Below, one piece after another: positions 11,955-24,708 of a stretch of 64,000 nt of DNA. Origin of the DNA: Ananas comosus (lineage: Eukaryota; Streptophyta; Magnoliopsida; Poales; Bromeliaceae); the NCBI RefSeq assembly GCF_001540865.1, contig NC_033621.1, positions 12,854,276 to 12,918,275 on the forward strand. Reading direction: 5' to 3'. How positions within the stretch are numbered: position 1 is the stretch's first letter; the number at the start of each line of letters is the position of its first letter. A model generated the notes under the pieces. The model was not told where the DNA came from, searched no databases, and saw nothing but the letters and a program-made list of their open reading frames with translations. The translations under genes and the position numbers were made by a program.

Positions 11955-14900
11955 TTAAACCAAGGGTTGCTCCGGCGCCGCGGCCGCCGCCGCAGAGACG
12001 GTGAAGGGAGAAGGGATAAGCCTGTAGGGATGGGCATGAGCTTGAGGTGGAGTAGTGGGAAGAGTTGGAGCTGTGAGACCCATAGTCATGCCTGTTTTAT
12101 GGGGAAACACACTGTTAAGATATTAGTGTATGTAGCTAGTGAATTAGACATGGTAGCAACACATGCTAATACAATTGTTTCAGAAGTTAATGTAGAACCA
12201 TTTAACATGTTATATGTCTTGGTAACATTGAAATTGAGAATTACATTTTATTCCATAGATTTAAGATATCTATTGATGCAATACCAGACCAAGGTAAATG
12301 AATGGGTGATCCTCGTACTTTTCCGATTTTGGTACTTGGTTCCTATACTTCTCACTCGTAGTCCTCAAAACTTTCACATTTATTGCACTTCAGCTGCTAA
12401 TTCTTAGAAAAAAAATCTTGCTTTTTTCACAAACCAACCTTGCATGTAGCTCTATTTGAAATCAAGTGAAATTATTGTTTTATATATTTTGATAGTCAGG
12501 GACTGAAGCGCATATATGCGAAAGTCGAGAAACAAAAAGATTCAAATGGAAAACAGAAGAACCAAGTCGCGATATCAGGATAGTACAGGGACAATCCATG
12601 CATTTTACCCTATACCAAAACGAATTGCCTTTTTAACAAATTTTCAGCCATATATAACCTACTTCATGACATGCAAAACATGCTGACACAATGAAAAAAA
12701 AAACTCTGAACTAAGCTGTGAAGTAGTACCTGCTTGTGCTGGTGGGCTAGGTGCAAGGGACAATGGACCTCCATAGTGTTGGGCAAAGCCGGTCAATCCG
12801 GCCGTCGAAGTCGCCACCGCGGAGTAGTGGAACATCTGGGGGTAGTGCAAGCCGTAGCCTTGCGTTCCGGTGGCGAATGAAGCTGCTCCACCGACGCCGC
12901 CGCCGCCGCCGCCCTGGCCGAATTGGAAGTATGGGTAGTAGGGAGTTGTTCCAGTTACCATCCCAGTTGCCCCTCCATATACTGGGTATTGTGTTGTGGC
13001 TCCTCCATACATGTTGTAGTAGTTCTATATGTATCAGTAAAAAGCAATTTTTATTTTTAGAAACAAAACTTAAAAAGGAGATTGTTTGATGACTAAAGCA
13101 TTGTATAATTTGCTTCTTCTATGATTTGCAAAACAATAGAGAAAAAACCAACCATTGGAACTATAGTGAAATTAATAAGCTTATTGCTTATTTGCGTAAG
13201 TAGCTAGGTTATGTTATTCGTTCATTATTTTTGATTGGTAATGGAGTTAATTATGTTGGAATAAATGTAGAATTATTTGACTGCGTAAGGCCTTAATTGA
13301 ATGATTCTAAATCTGTATTTATTGATAGAATAATTGACTATTTTGGAAACAGTTTCTGGTATTACTACTATTATTGTTATTATTTGCATGTGTGTGCGTG
13401 TGAAGCTCCAACTCTTTTAGGCCACAAAATTATATTTTGTTCGCTATAATAGAAGCTTCAAATTCTTTTTATTTTGTTACAAAAATTAGCGCATGAAAGT
13501 AGAAACAGAAGCAGAGCCAAACATGCTTTAGAGTTAATTACATAATAACAATAATAATACCATAAAGTTTATGTCATGTTGGAAATGGTAGAATATGATT
13601 CACAGCTTTATCAAAAAGAGGAAGTGTCTGCATCTAACAGTCCCTTAGTGGATCAAAAAACCGAAATGTAGGTTGGATTATTGGATGAGGAGGGCCCAAC
13701 CCATGTGCATTCTATCTTAATGGGTAAAGTAATTAAGGGTACCAACCCGTTAAGCGCTATCGGGTCGGGTTCGGACATGCCCGGGCCTAGCCCATGTGCA
13801 CCAGTACAAGGCAAGTTACTAATAGGGCACCAACTTTTGGATAGGTGGTAGGCATAAGCTTTTGGATAAGACTATTGTAACACTAGTGTAGGAAACTGCG
13901 CGATGCGGCGGAAAAAAATTTTTAGTAAAAATTTAGTAAAAATTTATAAAATAAATAAACAAATATGAAACATAAAAAAGAAAAAGAAAAATATAAGTAT
14001 ATTTGATTGAAAATATTACATATTTTCTCATAAATGGTAGATCAAGAGCCACTAAAAACAGAAAGTAAATGTGAGTAAATGAAACAAAAAATAAAGAGTC
14101 ATTTGAAAAAATAAAATAAATATAATTTTTTAGAGAAGAGAAAAAATGACTTAGGGCCCACACCTCCCTCGAATTAAGTAGATACATCCACATAGGATTT
14201 AGGCATGAGAATTCATGTATAAGTATAGATATAGATATTTTCAAAATGCTGCTCTTTTGGGGTATTGATGTATTAATATATGCATGATACAGAGGTTTTT
14301 AATTGATTTATACACACAGTCAAAGAGTGCCGCGTGTATTTGCTAATACATCAACAACATATAAGGATAATAGTTTGGAATGTTTTAGATCCTCACGAAA
14401 GTTTATCTTTTTGCTGTTGATGTGTCGGCAAATTCATATTACGCCTTGCACAGTGTGTGTGTAAACTAATCAAAATTTCTACATCAGCATTCTTGGGGAC
14501 CCAAGTTAACATGGACCCCTGTAAATGGAATTATAAAATGCATGGTTGAGAATTAAGTATAGGAGCCCATACTTGTATTCGTCCATAGGAAACCTCATCA
14601 AATTTCTAAAATTGGAAAATTTATACATAGTTGTTATTTTAGATAATACACATATATGTTATAGAATAGGTTAGTGTTTGATGTACTAGAGTGGTACTAA
14701 ATTTTAACTTATTGCGCTGAGTAACTGAAGAGTGATATCAAGAGAATTAAACCACAAAATATATCGAAAATATATAGCAATGCGGTTGTGCGCATGCATG
14801 TGATTATAAATTTACGTAGCCATGTATGTATGTACGTACGTACACTTACAAGTGCTTCATTTTTCATTCTTAAATTGTTGCATGCATTTTCAAAGTTAAC

Positions 14901-15556
14901 TAAAAAGAAATTAATTTGTCTCAGATTATTTTCATGTAATGATTAATTGTAATAACATAAAAGCAAATTAAAGAGGGGGACAAGGAAACAAACCGTGGGG
15001 TAGCTGTAGTCCGCAGAATACGGAGAATACCTGCAAATTGTTTGATTTAAAAAAAAGAAAAGAAAAAGTGTTACATTGTGAGAAGCTTTTTCCAGGTCAT
15101 TGCAACTTTATCATGTGTGTGCATATGGATATATGCGCATTAATGCATCGTATGTAGATTGAGAGAGATGCTAAATAATACAAAACAATCCTCGAGATCT
15201 GAAAAAAAAAATATTATTTTCTAAAAAACTACTCTATTATATAGAGAACGGTGCTTTGAGAAGCTTTTCCAGGTCATTGTAACTTTATCATCATATAGGT
15301 GCGCAAGGATGCATGCATGAATGCATAGTGTTTGTAAAGAAAAAGATGTTAAGTTACGTGAAACAATCATTCAGGTTATGAGTCTAAATAAACTAATATT
15401 ATGTTAAATGATATAAAATACTAAATCGATAAAAAAATATTTTTAAATTTTTATATTTAAAGAGAGAGAGAGAGAGAGAGTGCGCTTGTGCATGTGCAGT
15501 AGGGTATGATGACTACAAATGAGCGCATGCTTAGCAACTTTATGAACACCTGTGCG

Positions 15557-15589
<33 letters not shown>

Positions 15590-15606
15590 AAGAGAGAGAA
15601 CAATTA

Positions 15607-15650
<44 letters not shown>

Positions 15651-17334
15651 ACAATTAACCACACTAGTACCATGATCATGTGCCATGGTACAATGCACGT
15701 GCAAGGCATGTGATCATGAGCCTTACATCTTACTTCTAATTAGTAATCTAATTAATAATTAGATACTGCATTGATCTTCGTGAACAAAAAGGAAAACCAA
15801 AAAAAGATTTAAAAAAAAAAAAAAGAAAAAGGGGAAAAAAAGCATACCCATAGACGTTATATGGGATCCCTTGTTGGATGGCATAATGAGGGAAGGTGGA
15901 GGGAGAAGGAAAAGCTGTGGCCACCCCACCATGAAGGCCTGTGTGGAAGGACTTCATCATCCTAAAGCTTCTATTTCCCCCTGCAGTAGTAATTTATATA
16001 TATTAATATTCATATATACCATATACTGTCGAATATAAATATTAAAAATACCGTAACGTATATATGTTAGAAGCATTAGTTGTTCTTCTGATAACTAAAA
16101 CTTTTAGAAAAAAAAAAATAGTTGTTTTATAGAATTTAACAACTATACATTAATATATTAAACCATCATGGCTTTGAAGCTATGTATGTATATTTAATTG
16201 CACTTAACAAAAAGTTTCAGCTCTTAAATTAATATAAGCACATTAATGATGAAGGAGAGAGCACACAGGAATATTAATACAAAGGTTAGAAAAACAAATA
16301 AATGTGAATAAATGCATACAACTAATTAGTGTTTCCTATCTCAATTAATCTGAGTACTACTAATAATTAATAACATTGTTCTTTTTTCCTCAGCAATATA
16401 TTATAATTAATCATGGAGATCCTTTTGAGGAAACTTTTCATACACTATAATAAGAGCCTGCAAACTTATTCTTAGGTTTTATCCACAAGCATGCTTCAGA
16501 GCCTTTTTCTGAACAAGGAGAAAAGATAAAATAACCATTAACACAATTGTAGTCAATATGTAAGTGTTTGTATTAGCATCACATGCATGCTTTAGTGTTT
16601 AAGACAAAAGATATTGGCTCAAGTACTAAAGATGAAGCAAAGGATGTATGTCTACATGTGTTAATAACTAAGTTACATTTTGTAAATGGCATTATCTTAG
16701 ATGGTCTATGAAAATCCCAATTTAGGACCATGATCATGGCAGTATAATTAATTAGATGGAATAAAACTAGATATAAGTAAAGTGGTTAGTAAACAAAATG
16801 AATACTTAATATGTAACACATGAGATTAATTAATTATAGCAATGTCTCACCATGTTGAGGAGTTGTAGGCCTAGATCTCTGAACTCCTAAGGAAGCAAGA
16901 TTGCAATTAGCTCTCCTCCCATCTATCACCGGCGCCGGATCGACGCAAGCCCTCATCGCAGCCTCGGGCTCTCGAAATGTCACCTAAAAATTCAAACAAA
17001 GCAAAAAAATTACAAATGTTACAAGCATTAATTAAGCTATCAACTTAATTTGCAAGCAATTTGAGAAAGAACAACAAAATGAAGATCATAGATAGATGAA
17101 AGCTAATTAGCCATAAAATCAGAATATTCTTGTTCCAATATAGTTAACAATTCACCACAAGATCATCTTACTACTATATACAGATATATGTATATTCACT
17201 GTTCTCTTTGATTAATATGTAAACCATGAAGACCAATTAGATACAAAAAAGGATCACAATCTAAAACGAACAAGGAAATATGCATGATCAACATAGTTAA
17301 CTTAACAAAGGTGTACTAAAAAGTTAAACAAACA

Positions 17335-17384
<50 letters not shown>

Positions 17385-17676
17385 AAAGAAAAAGGAAAAA
17401 GATCTATCACAAGGGAAAGTAAGTAATTGGAGAACTCACAAATCCATAGCCCTTGGATCTGCCAGTGTTCTTATCAGTGATCACCACAGCCTCCAAGATC
17501 TCCCCAAACTGCTCAAAATATCTCCTCATGGTGTCCTTCTGAGTCTCCCAAGCAAGCCCACCAACAAACACTTTGGTGTAAGTGGTGTCTCCAAATTGCC
17601 CTCCTCCTCCTCCTCCTCCTCCTCCTCCTCCCATGTTGTTGTTGCTATTATTATTATTATTATTTGGTGGACTCAT
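11955..17676 (-). CDS. RRM protein of the RBM24/RBM38 type
   Basis: Single-RRM RNA-binding protein of the plant family related to animal RBM24/38; such proteins bind mRNA and influence stability or splicing, but the specific targets here are unknown. Six coding exons (17676-17440, 16983-16851, 15980-15848, 15030-14994, 13024-12730, 12091-11955) join exactly to 323 residues. The start begins MSPP, followed by runs of N and G (5-26). The RRM spans about 34-111 with RNP2 VFVGGL (36-41) and RNP1 KGYGFVTF (75-82), the latter split between exons 1 and 2. The C-terminal half is rich in Y, G, P and A ([18 protein letters not shown]), and the last exon encodes [22 protein letters not shown] and ends EQPLV, as in plant relatives. 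The last exon is short and easily missed: it lies 638 bases past the previous one, and without it the frame would read into the intron at 12729. Confidence 0.92.
15459..15652. repeat. Cluster of three (GA)n tracts in an RRM-gene intron
   Basis: GA tracts at about 15461-15480, 15558-15600 and 15612-15652. The last two carry the same tail (AAGAGAGAGAACAATTAACC), showing a local duplication of about 55 bases within intron 3 (15031-15847). Confidence 0.8.
17341..17382. repeat. (TA)n microsatellite in RRM-gene intron 1
   Basis: Twenty-one TA units about 60 bases downstream, in the sense direction, of the exon 1 splice donor at 17439. Confidence 0.9.
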
Positions 17677-17967
17677 ATATGTATGTATCTATATGATCTC
17701 CTCACCCTCTCCCACCACAACAACACCAACAACAACAACAACAACAACAACAAAGAGAGAAAAAAGAAAAAGAAAAGCACCTAGCAAGCTTGTTTCCTCA
17801 CTCCTCTCCCCTCCTCCTCCTCCTCTCTCTCTCTCTCTTTCTCTCTTCTCTCCTATATATCTTCTCTCTCTAGAGAAAACTACTCAATAACCCTGCTAGA
17901 GATTAATGGAGAAAAGAGAGAAAGACCCACCAAGGGATAGGAGTGGTCTCTCAAAGCTTAGGGATTG

Positions 17968-18013
<46 letters not shown>

Positions 18014-18100
18014 AGAAGTGATAAAGGTGAGGGGAAAAAGAAAGGGGAAGAGACCTTGGGGCACACCAGTAATACAACATTTATATATATTCTCACTCAC
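17677..18100 (-). promoter_or_regulatory. 5' leader and promoter region of the RRM gene with CT tracts
   Basis: The sense (minus) strand holds a (CT)n tract at 18006-17973, then GA-rich stretches at 17880-17810 and GTT repeats near 17755-17725 before the ATG. Pyrimidine (CT) tracts near transcription starts are common in plants. No clear TATA box was chosen, and the exact transcription start is unknown. Confidence 0.4.
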
Positions 18101-18762
18101 TACTGGTTGTTATTTTTATTATTTTTATTATTTTTATTGTAGTTTAATTATTATTAGGTAAAATGTAAAGAGACCCATAAGTATAGACAATTTTGTTCAA
18201 ACTGCCCCATCAACTTTATAATTTGTAATTTTTCATATAATCGAGTGATTTTCGTCGGATGGATTAAAAGTTTTATCAAATTATATTTACACTATCTTGA
18301 GCTAATAATTTTATTTACTAGCTAGCAAATAAAATTGACATAATAAATTATAAAAAGAAGAAAAGGAAAAAGGCCATGCATGGAGCTAAAAAAACTTGAA
18401 AAAAATAGAAAATAGGGAGATATCAATTGAAAAAAATTGAGGGGGTCTCACAACATTTTCACAATATAATATAATAATATTACTCCCTTGCCACTGTGTG
18501 TTATGTTAATTATTATTGGTCATCCTCATTCGCTAGTCCAACAAAGCTCATAAAATAATATAAAGGGCACCACCCACCCTGTTACACATATACTGTATTG
18601 AATAAAGCGAAATGACCAATATGCCCCGCGAATTTCATTAATTTACAACAATGCCAAGTACCTAACGTCACCCCGTCCTTTGTCTTGGAGTGGCAAAAAC
18701 GGAACGGGAAAGATCCTAACGGGAATTGGGGAGCACAAATTTATAATAAGTAGGATGGTTTT

Positions 18763-18792
18763 GTTATATATATATATATATATATATATATA
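18763..18792. repeat. (TA)n microsatellite beside a MITE
   Basis: About 15 TA units ending a few bases before the small inverted-repeat element at 18798. Confidence 0.85.
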
Positions 18793-18797
18793 AGTAT

Positions 18798-18927
18798 GCT
18801 AACTGTGCTATTAAGAGACGACAGCACCGTCTTAGTGCTCCTAACTTGTTGTAACTACCCATCAAGTTTGATTGGGCACGTTAGAAGTTATAGCACAAGG
18901 TGTGTGGCTCCTAATAGCACAGTAAGC
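18798..18927. mobile_element. Small MITE, 130 bp
   Basis: The left end GCTAACTGTGCTATTAAGAG and right end CTCCTAATAGCACAGTAAGC are inverted copies with two mismatches. The element is bordered by TA-rich DNA on both sides, so a TA-type target duplication is plausible but cannot be separated from the flanks. It has no coding capacity. Confidence 0.6.
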
Positions 18928-19252
18928 CGCTGCTATACTATTATAAATATATATAATATAATATATTATAGGCTGGGCTACTAAACTGTTTTATGAGTAT
19001 AGAATCTTTTCTTATATCTCATTAATATTGGTTTACACTCGAGTGTTTTTGTTAGGATGATGGTGTTTTCCCACTTACAGAATGATCAGTGTCTTTAGGG
19101 TTATTTGGTAAAATTGTAATAATATATATATAGGGTGAAAATAATCAATGGAACAAATCTTTAAGGGCCAATTATAATATAAAGTCAATATCTGCATAAA
19201 ATATAGTAGGGCCGAGACTCATATATTATTATATATATATATTAATATATAT

Positions 19253-19253
<1 letters not shown>

Positions 19254-19299
<46 letters not shown>
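19254..19299. repeat. (GA)n microsatellite
   Basis: About 23 GA units. The surrounding stretch 18930-20620 is AT-rich, and I see no gene in it. Confidence 0.9.
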
Positions 19300-19301
<2 letters not shown>

Positions 19302-20619
19302 GTTTTTAGTGTTTATCCGAATCTTTATTGAATATAAACAATGGTTATTAGGGTTTAGGGTTAGGTTTTACTTTAGTTGGAAAGGTATCTAGAATTAAGC
19401 ACACATAGGGCCCACCCTTGGAGAAATTGTTGTTTGGATTGGATGCACAATGTTGGGGGTGGACCGCGCATTGAATCTGCTATTTACAGGTAAAAATATT
19501 TAGAAATTATATATACTATGGATTATTTTGATTTGGCTATTCAATCTTTCAAAATTTAGATTTTAACTTTAAAATTTGAATGCATCGTTTATTTTTACAT
19601 TTTAGTTAGGATACATCACAAAATTTTGACAACAAAAATTTGTTAAAATAAGTAATTAAATTTGAAGTTAAAGTATTGTTGCTAACTCAAACTAAATATT
19701 GGATAGTAAAATAAAAATTTCAAAAGATTGGGTTACCAATTCAAAATAAATCATAGTTTATATAAGTTCTGTATGTTTTGCCTTTTTTTTATCATAATTT
19801 ATTTCAGCCCCAACCATCTAATGAGTTGCAGTGTATTTGTGATATTTTAATATTAATTTGTTAACAGTAATGGTGGCTGAAAGTAAAGATGGGATTGATG
19901 GGATTTAGTCTGATTTGTTTTATTTTGACTATTTTCGACTTGACTTGGTCAAAAAAAATTGTATGTACTTTAAGTTCAAATCTAGTCCATAAATTTTGGT
20001 TTAGGCTATATCAGGTCAGATTACGTATTGATATCTTGTTATGTTGGATGAAAGTCAAAAAATTTACGCCTAATTCGTCCTTGACTTATCATGCTAAATA
20101 TCGGGCCTCTCAATTCTAATTCGCTGAGTCAGGTTGAATTGGACGCCCTAAGCTAATCCTGTCAAAATTTGGCCAGACTAACCTAATTGGGAGAGTCAAA
20201 CTTATGACATATTTGGTTCATAATTGAACAAAAATTAGAAGTAGAACTGGATCGTATTAATTGGAATAAAAAATAGAATGATAAATCATCCAAAATTATT
20301 TGTTTATCATTGAAATGAAAATCAAATGAACATTTAGAATATTGAGAGAGTGTTTTGGTTAAAGAGAAATTAAGGAGGTGATGAAGGGAGAGGAGGAAAA
20401 AGTGTTTTTGAGAGAAAGTTTTGAGTGATTTACTTTGTAACGAGCCAATTCAGAATTCAAAATTAAATTGAAATATAAATAGATTGAGTTATTTTCATTA
20501 TAAAATACAATCAAAATTGAAATTCGATTTCTGTAAAACAAACAACCATTATTAGAATCAATAAATTTCGTTCCGATTTCATAATTGAAAACAGGTGAAC
20601 CAAACAAGTCCTTAGTTTA

Positions 20620-20896
20620 CACAGCTTTTTGAATGACAGATCAGTACTGGACAGTCCGCGGCTAAAATGGTGGACCAAATCCAAGCAACAATTCCCCTCC
20701 CTCCTAAAGATGAAATGGTGGGCACATGGTGATGGACATAGGGAGCATATATAGGGTATAATGGCCTATCATGGGAAAGGTAGAGAGGGTTCACTGTTAC
20801 CCAATTGGGGGGGAGAGGCTCAATATATACACAGCTGTTCCACCCAACTACAAGCAGTGGACAAGGACACTTGAGCTATAAATTCACCCACACCAA

Positions 20897-20945
<49 letters not shown>
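20620..20945 (+). other. Promoter-like, non-coding stretch with CT microsatellite
   Basis: A less AT-rich block with TATA-like words (ATATATAGGGTATAA near 20750, CTATAAATTC near 20876) followed by a (CT)n tract at 20900-20943. CT tracts follow promoters at verified genes in this window, but no coding exon follows here. It could be a gene relic or a non-coding transcript. Confidence 0.25.
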
Positions 20946-20999
20946 GATCACTTGGCTATTAAGCTAAAACTAAATTTATATGGACATGCATTTGATGGG

Positions 21000-22250
21000 A
21001 ACATTTTTGTCTTTTATTCACATAATAGATAACACTTGCTAACCACCTTTATTGTTTTGATTTGTCATGTTCATGGAACCCAAACTTATAAGAGGAGATT
21101 GTTAGGTCTTGGATAATTAGAGCTTATCTTTTAAGCTAATCTGCACGAAAAACACATTTTAATTTGATAGTTTATGCATTTGTTTGATTTGACTATTTTG
21201 ATGTTTATCCAATATATATATATATAATAATTTATTTTTTCATTAATACTCAACTTTCCGTGTTCTAAATTAATGACATAAATATATGAAATTCGCACGT
21301 ATACTTTCTTTCTCCGCTTTATAAGAAAAGAAGGGCATAAGTTTCTAATAAAATTGTCCAATAACAGTCTCATATTTTCTTCTTAAAGAAAATTTTATAT
21401 TTTCATCACCATAGTCACCATATATTGTTTGCTTAAATATAAATATATTGGGGAAAATTTTATGTATATTCCTGCAAAGTTTTGAAAATACATATTCTAA
21501 TTATCAGATATATTTCTCTAAAGTTTCAAAATACGAGAATTTATTTCTACCAGTTAACTATCATTAATTTATCGCTATTTTTTTATCGTTAGAACCATTA
21601 TACCCCTGTAAAAAAATAGTTTTTAAAAAAAGAAAGTGGAATTTACCGTTCATATAGAATGACATGAGGTTAGAATAAAAATATTATGAACAATAAATGA
21701 TGCTAAATAGAGTTATTAAAAAGATATTGTTTTCAAGGATTGAATGATGTAATTGCAAAACTATACAATTTTGGAGGGATATATTTATTATTATTGACTA
21801 AAATTTTGTATGAATAAATACGTAAGTTTATTACTTTTGTTTGATTATATATGCAATTAACCCAATGCATCAATTGTCTTTGAGAACACTTTACTATTTA
21901 TTCACTACCTTGCTATATATGTTAATTAATTCATAAAGGGTATCATTAGGCATACAATTTCAAAGAACTTAGGCACCTTAATTACTTATTAAGCTCTCAA
22001 ATATACATACATTTTTTTTAAAAAAAAAGGGCGGGAAAATATTCCCGCCAAAATGGTGGAAAGAAACTTTTCAACTCCCCCCCTTTAATTTCCTTTGTTT
22101 GTATTAGCCCTAGTGGATGATGTAATACTGTTTAATGAAGAGCAATATATTGTTTCCAATTCTTTCTTTTTTTTCCTAAGAAATTAGAAGTTTTTTACTG
22201 CACTAGATGTTTCAGACTTTTCCCATGTTCCAGTATATGTAAGTAATTTT
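21000..22250. other. AT-rich spacer, no gene seen
   Basis: Only short random open frames. An inverted A/T run near 22012-22030 flanks GGGCGGGAAAATATTCCCGCC, a short palindrome at about 22029-22050. Confidence 0.4.
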
Positions 22251-22254
22251 TTAG

Positions 22255-22609
22255 GTAAACTTTAAATACCATCTTGTAGTTTTGCTCTTTTTCATTTTAA
22301 TGTTACGTGATTTAAAGTGTATCAATTTAGTACTCTATGATTTTATTTTTCTCTTTTCGTCAACCCTTCTATTAAATTTTCTTTAAACCATATAGAAAAA
22401 ACTTTAGATACCCATCTATAGTTTATCGAAAATTTATTTTAGTACTCTTTAGTTTTAACTTTGCACTAATTTAACAAAAAAATTAGTGAAAATGAATAAT
22501 AAAAAGCGAAAAATAAAAAATAATAAGGTACGAAAGTGATACACTTTAAACCATATGGTACTAAAGTGAGAAAGTACGAAACTACAGAAGTGATATTTAA
22601 AGTTTTTTC
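22255..22609. mobile_element. Diverged member of the ACTTCAAAAACCCC MITE family
   Basis: The ends GTAAACTTTAAATACC and (reverse strand) GAAAAAACTTTAAATATC pair. Internal words (TTTAAAGTGTATCAATTTAGTAC; GATACACTTTAAACCATATG) match the better-preserved copies at 56767 and 58301. The 9-bp target duplication seen at those copies is not clear here. It is an older insertion. Confidence 0.55.
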
Positions 22610-22629
22610 TTCTTTTTTTAGTGAAAGCT

Positions 22630-22752
22630 AGTATGCTATCCGCTTCGTTTGTTTTTTTTTTAAAAAAAAAACTCAGATAAAAATGTGAAGCACTTTTAGG
22701 CTTTGAACAAAAAATTTCAAGTACTAACCGCTAAATTTTTTGCCACTTGTGT
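22630..22752 (-). mobile_element. Degenerate SINE copy
   Basis: Aligns by eye with the intact SINE at 38209-38356 in the same orientation: TATGCTATCCGCTTCGTTTG near its 3' end and TTTTTTGCCACTTGTG at the box A end. The internal promoter boxes are decayed. Confidence 0.45.
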
Positions 22753-22954
22753 TTGAAACGGTCAGTGTAGATAAGTATAACTAAAAGGAATAATAGTAAT
22801 AGAACCAAAATAGCTGACCTTTTCATCTACTCAATCGTTTACTTTGGTGTACAACAAGTAGCATTTTTCAGAATCATTACTTTGCAGCTTCTACTTTGTC
22901 TGCTGAAATTTTATTTCTGTAGCTTGCTACAAGAAAATATCTTTATTTTTTTAT

Positions 22955-23332
22955 GGCTAAATTACATAAAACTCTTTGTTAAAATCTGATTTTTCACTTT
23001 ACCCTCCTGTCATTTAAAAACCTACACTTTGTCCCCTTGTAAAATGAAAAATATTCACTTCGCTCCCTACTGTTAGTAATTTGTTAGGGTTCCCTTTATA
23101 AAATATTATTATATTTTTTTTTATGCCCAAAATGCTCTCAGTCTTCTCTCTTGTGAATATATTGAGGGACAAAATAGTGGGAGGTAAAATGATCATTTTA
23201 TCATCACAGTTTACACCGTACCCCCTGTGAACATTTTTTTATTTTACAAGGGAGCAAAATGTAGATTTTTAAATGACAGGAGGGGAAAATAAAAAATTAA
23301 GTTTTGACAGGAAGAGTTTCTGTAATTTAGTC
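22955..23332. mobile_element. MITE with GGCTAAATTACA ends
   Basis: The left end GGCTAAATTACATAAAACTC and the reverse complement of the right end (GACTAAATTACAGAAACTC) match. Internal arms also pair (CTGTCATTTAAAAACCTACA near 23007 with TGTAGATTTTTAAATGACAG near 23259). It is flanked by T-rich sequence, so the target duplication is ambiguous. Confidence 0.65.
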
Positions 23333-23642
23333 TTTTTTTTTTCTTTTTTTTTGTTTTTTTATCCTCGCATTAGAATTTTCAGTTTTGCAGTTGAAATTTT
23401 ATTTCTTTTTCTTGCAGTAGCAAAACATTCATATTTTCGTCCCCGCCGATCAAGTTACTAGTATTTACTGCTGCTGCTGGAATCAAAAGTAGAAACAGAA
23501 TCAAACAATTAATCCCACAAACCTATAATCCATGAGATAATTAAGTTGTTATCTTATTAATTTTGATAAATAGAATCCAATTAAGCACCAATTAACAGGT
23601 CATGTCGACACTTGGGCTCAATAAAACCGGGCCAACTAGGTC

Positions 23643-23689
23643 CACGTGCATGGGCACGTGGGTGAGCCTAATCCCACAAAATCACCATA

Positions 23690-23723
<34 letters not shown>

Positions 23724-23932
23724 GGTATTATTATTACCATTTTATATTATTATTATTATGGGGCATTATTATTTGTCGTGAGGAAGAATCCAATGGTGAA
23801 GCGCCACGTGGCTGAACAGGGTGTTTCCGTTGGGTGAACAACTGTAAAGTGGGCCCCCTCCCCCCCGACCGGGGTTTTTTTTTGTGGGGCCCACCGACAA
23901 CCTTTGAGACTGTCACGTGGGCCCGTCACGTG
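23643..23932. promoter_or_regulatory. Cluster of five CACGTG (G-box) motifs
   Basis: CACGTG occurs at 23643, 23655, 23805, 23914 and 23927. The one at 23805 sits in the perfect palindrome GCCACGTGGC. They lie in a GC-rich block (23770-24020) containing two GGGCCC-type words and a TATATGG word near 23999, with no gene attached. G-boxes bind bZIP and bHLH factors. Whether this is a live promoter is not known. Confidence 0.45.
23691..23722. repeat. (ATT)n microsatellite
   Basis: About ten TTA/ATT units, followed by further imperfect units to 23760. Confidence 0.85.
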
Positions 23933-24049
23933 CGCTGTCGCCTATCTCGTACCAGAAAAAGCCACCGCCCATCCACGCCGCACACCAACGAAATCTTTAT
24001 ATGGACCCGGTCCACCACGTCAGCATAGACTCAATTGTATATTTTTTTT

Positions 24050-24230
24050 GGGGAAACTTCAAAATACCCGTCCACTTATTTCGCACTTTCTCACTTTAGT
24101 ACACTATGGTTTAAAGTGTATCAAGTTAGTACCATATGGTTTCAAGTGTATCAAATTAGTACCCTATGGTTTTGCACTTTCTCACTTTAGTACCCTGTGA
24201 TTCAAGTGTATCAAGTTACAGTTAATTTAT
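24050..24230. mobile_element. Truncated copy of the ACTTCAAAAACCCC MITE family, internally duplicated
   Basis: Begins GGGGAAACTTCAAAATACCC. It then repeats units like TAGTACCCTATGGTTT...CACTTTCTCACTTTAGTACCC and AAGTGTATCAAGTTA several times. Only one end of the family is present. Confidence 0.5.
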
Positions 24231-24519
24231 TGTACACTAGCTATTATAGCAATTATAAATTAAGATAAAGTTTAATTTGCCTCTTCGTAGTTTAGCTTAT
24301 TTTTATTTTGCCATCCTGTAATTCAAAAAGTTACAGTTAATTATTCTACAGTAACAAAAAAAATTTTACTTCACTATCCTAATTGATAGTAGATTTTATA
24401 GGTAAAAATAGATATAAAATCAGAGGATTATTAAATATAACTTTTTAAACTACGAGGTCACAAAGTAAAAATGAGTTAAATTACATGAGAAAAATTAAAA
24501 TTTATCCTAAAAAGTATTA

Positions 24520-24652
24520 ATTTTTAAACCACTTAAATAAGAGACAAATAATATAAAAAACTAGTAAAATTTAGAGAGTTCAAATAGCCCAAATTATATT
24601 TACCAAACTAATAAAATTTAGAGAGTTCAAATAGCCCAAATTATATTTACCG
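24520..24652. repeat. Direct duplication of ~54 bp
   Basis: The stretch from AAACTAGTAAAATTTAGAG (24558) through AAATTATATTTACC is repeated almost perfectly immediately downstream, starting at AAACTAATAAAATTTAGAG (24605). The short spacing indicates a recent local tandem duplication. Confidence 0.7.
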
Positions 24653-24708
24653 GCGTTGATCGTCAATTCTTATATATATATATATATATATAGCTAGGCT
24701 GCTATACT

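Noticed and set aside
12751..13089. Plus-strand open frame over the RRM gene
   Set aside because: It is the antisense shadow of exon 5 of the RRM gene, whose frame and splice sites are conserved.
15443..15709. Open frame rich in SLSLSL
   Set aside because: It is simply translated GA/CT microsatellite in an intron.
20805..21032. Short open frame across a CT repeat
   Set aside because: Its product is mostly SLSLSL from the microsatellite.
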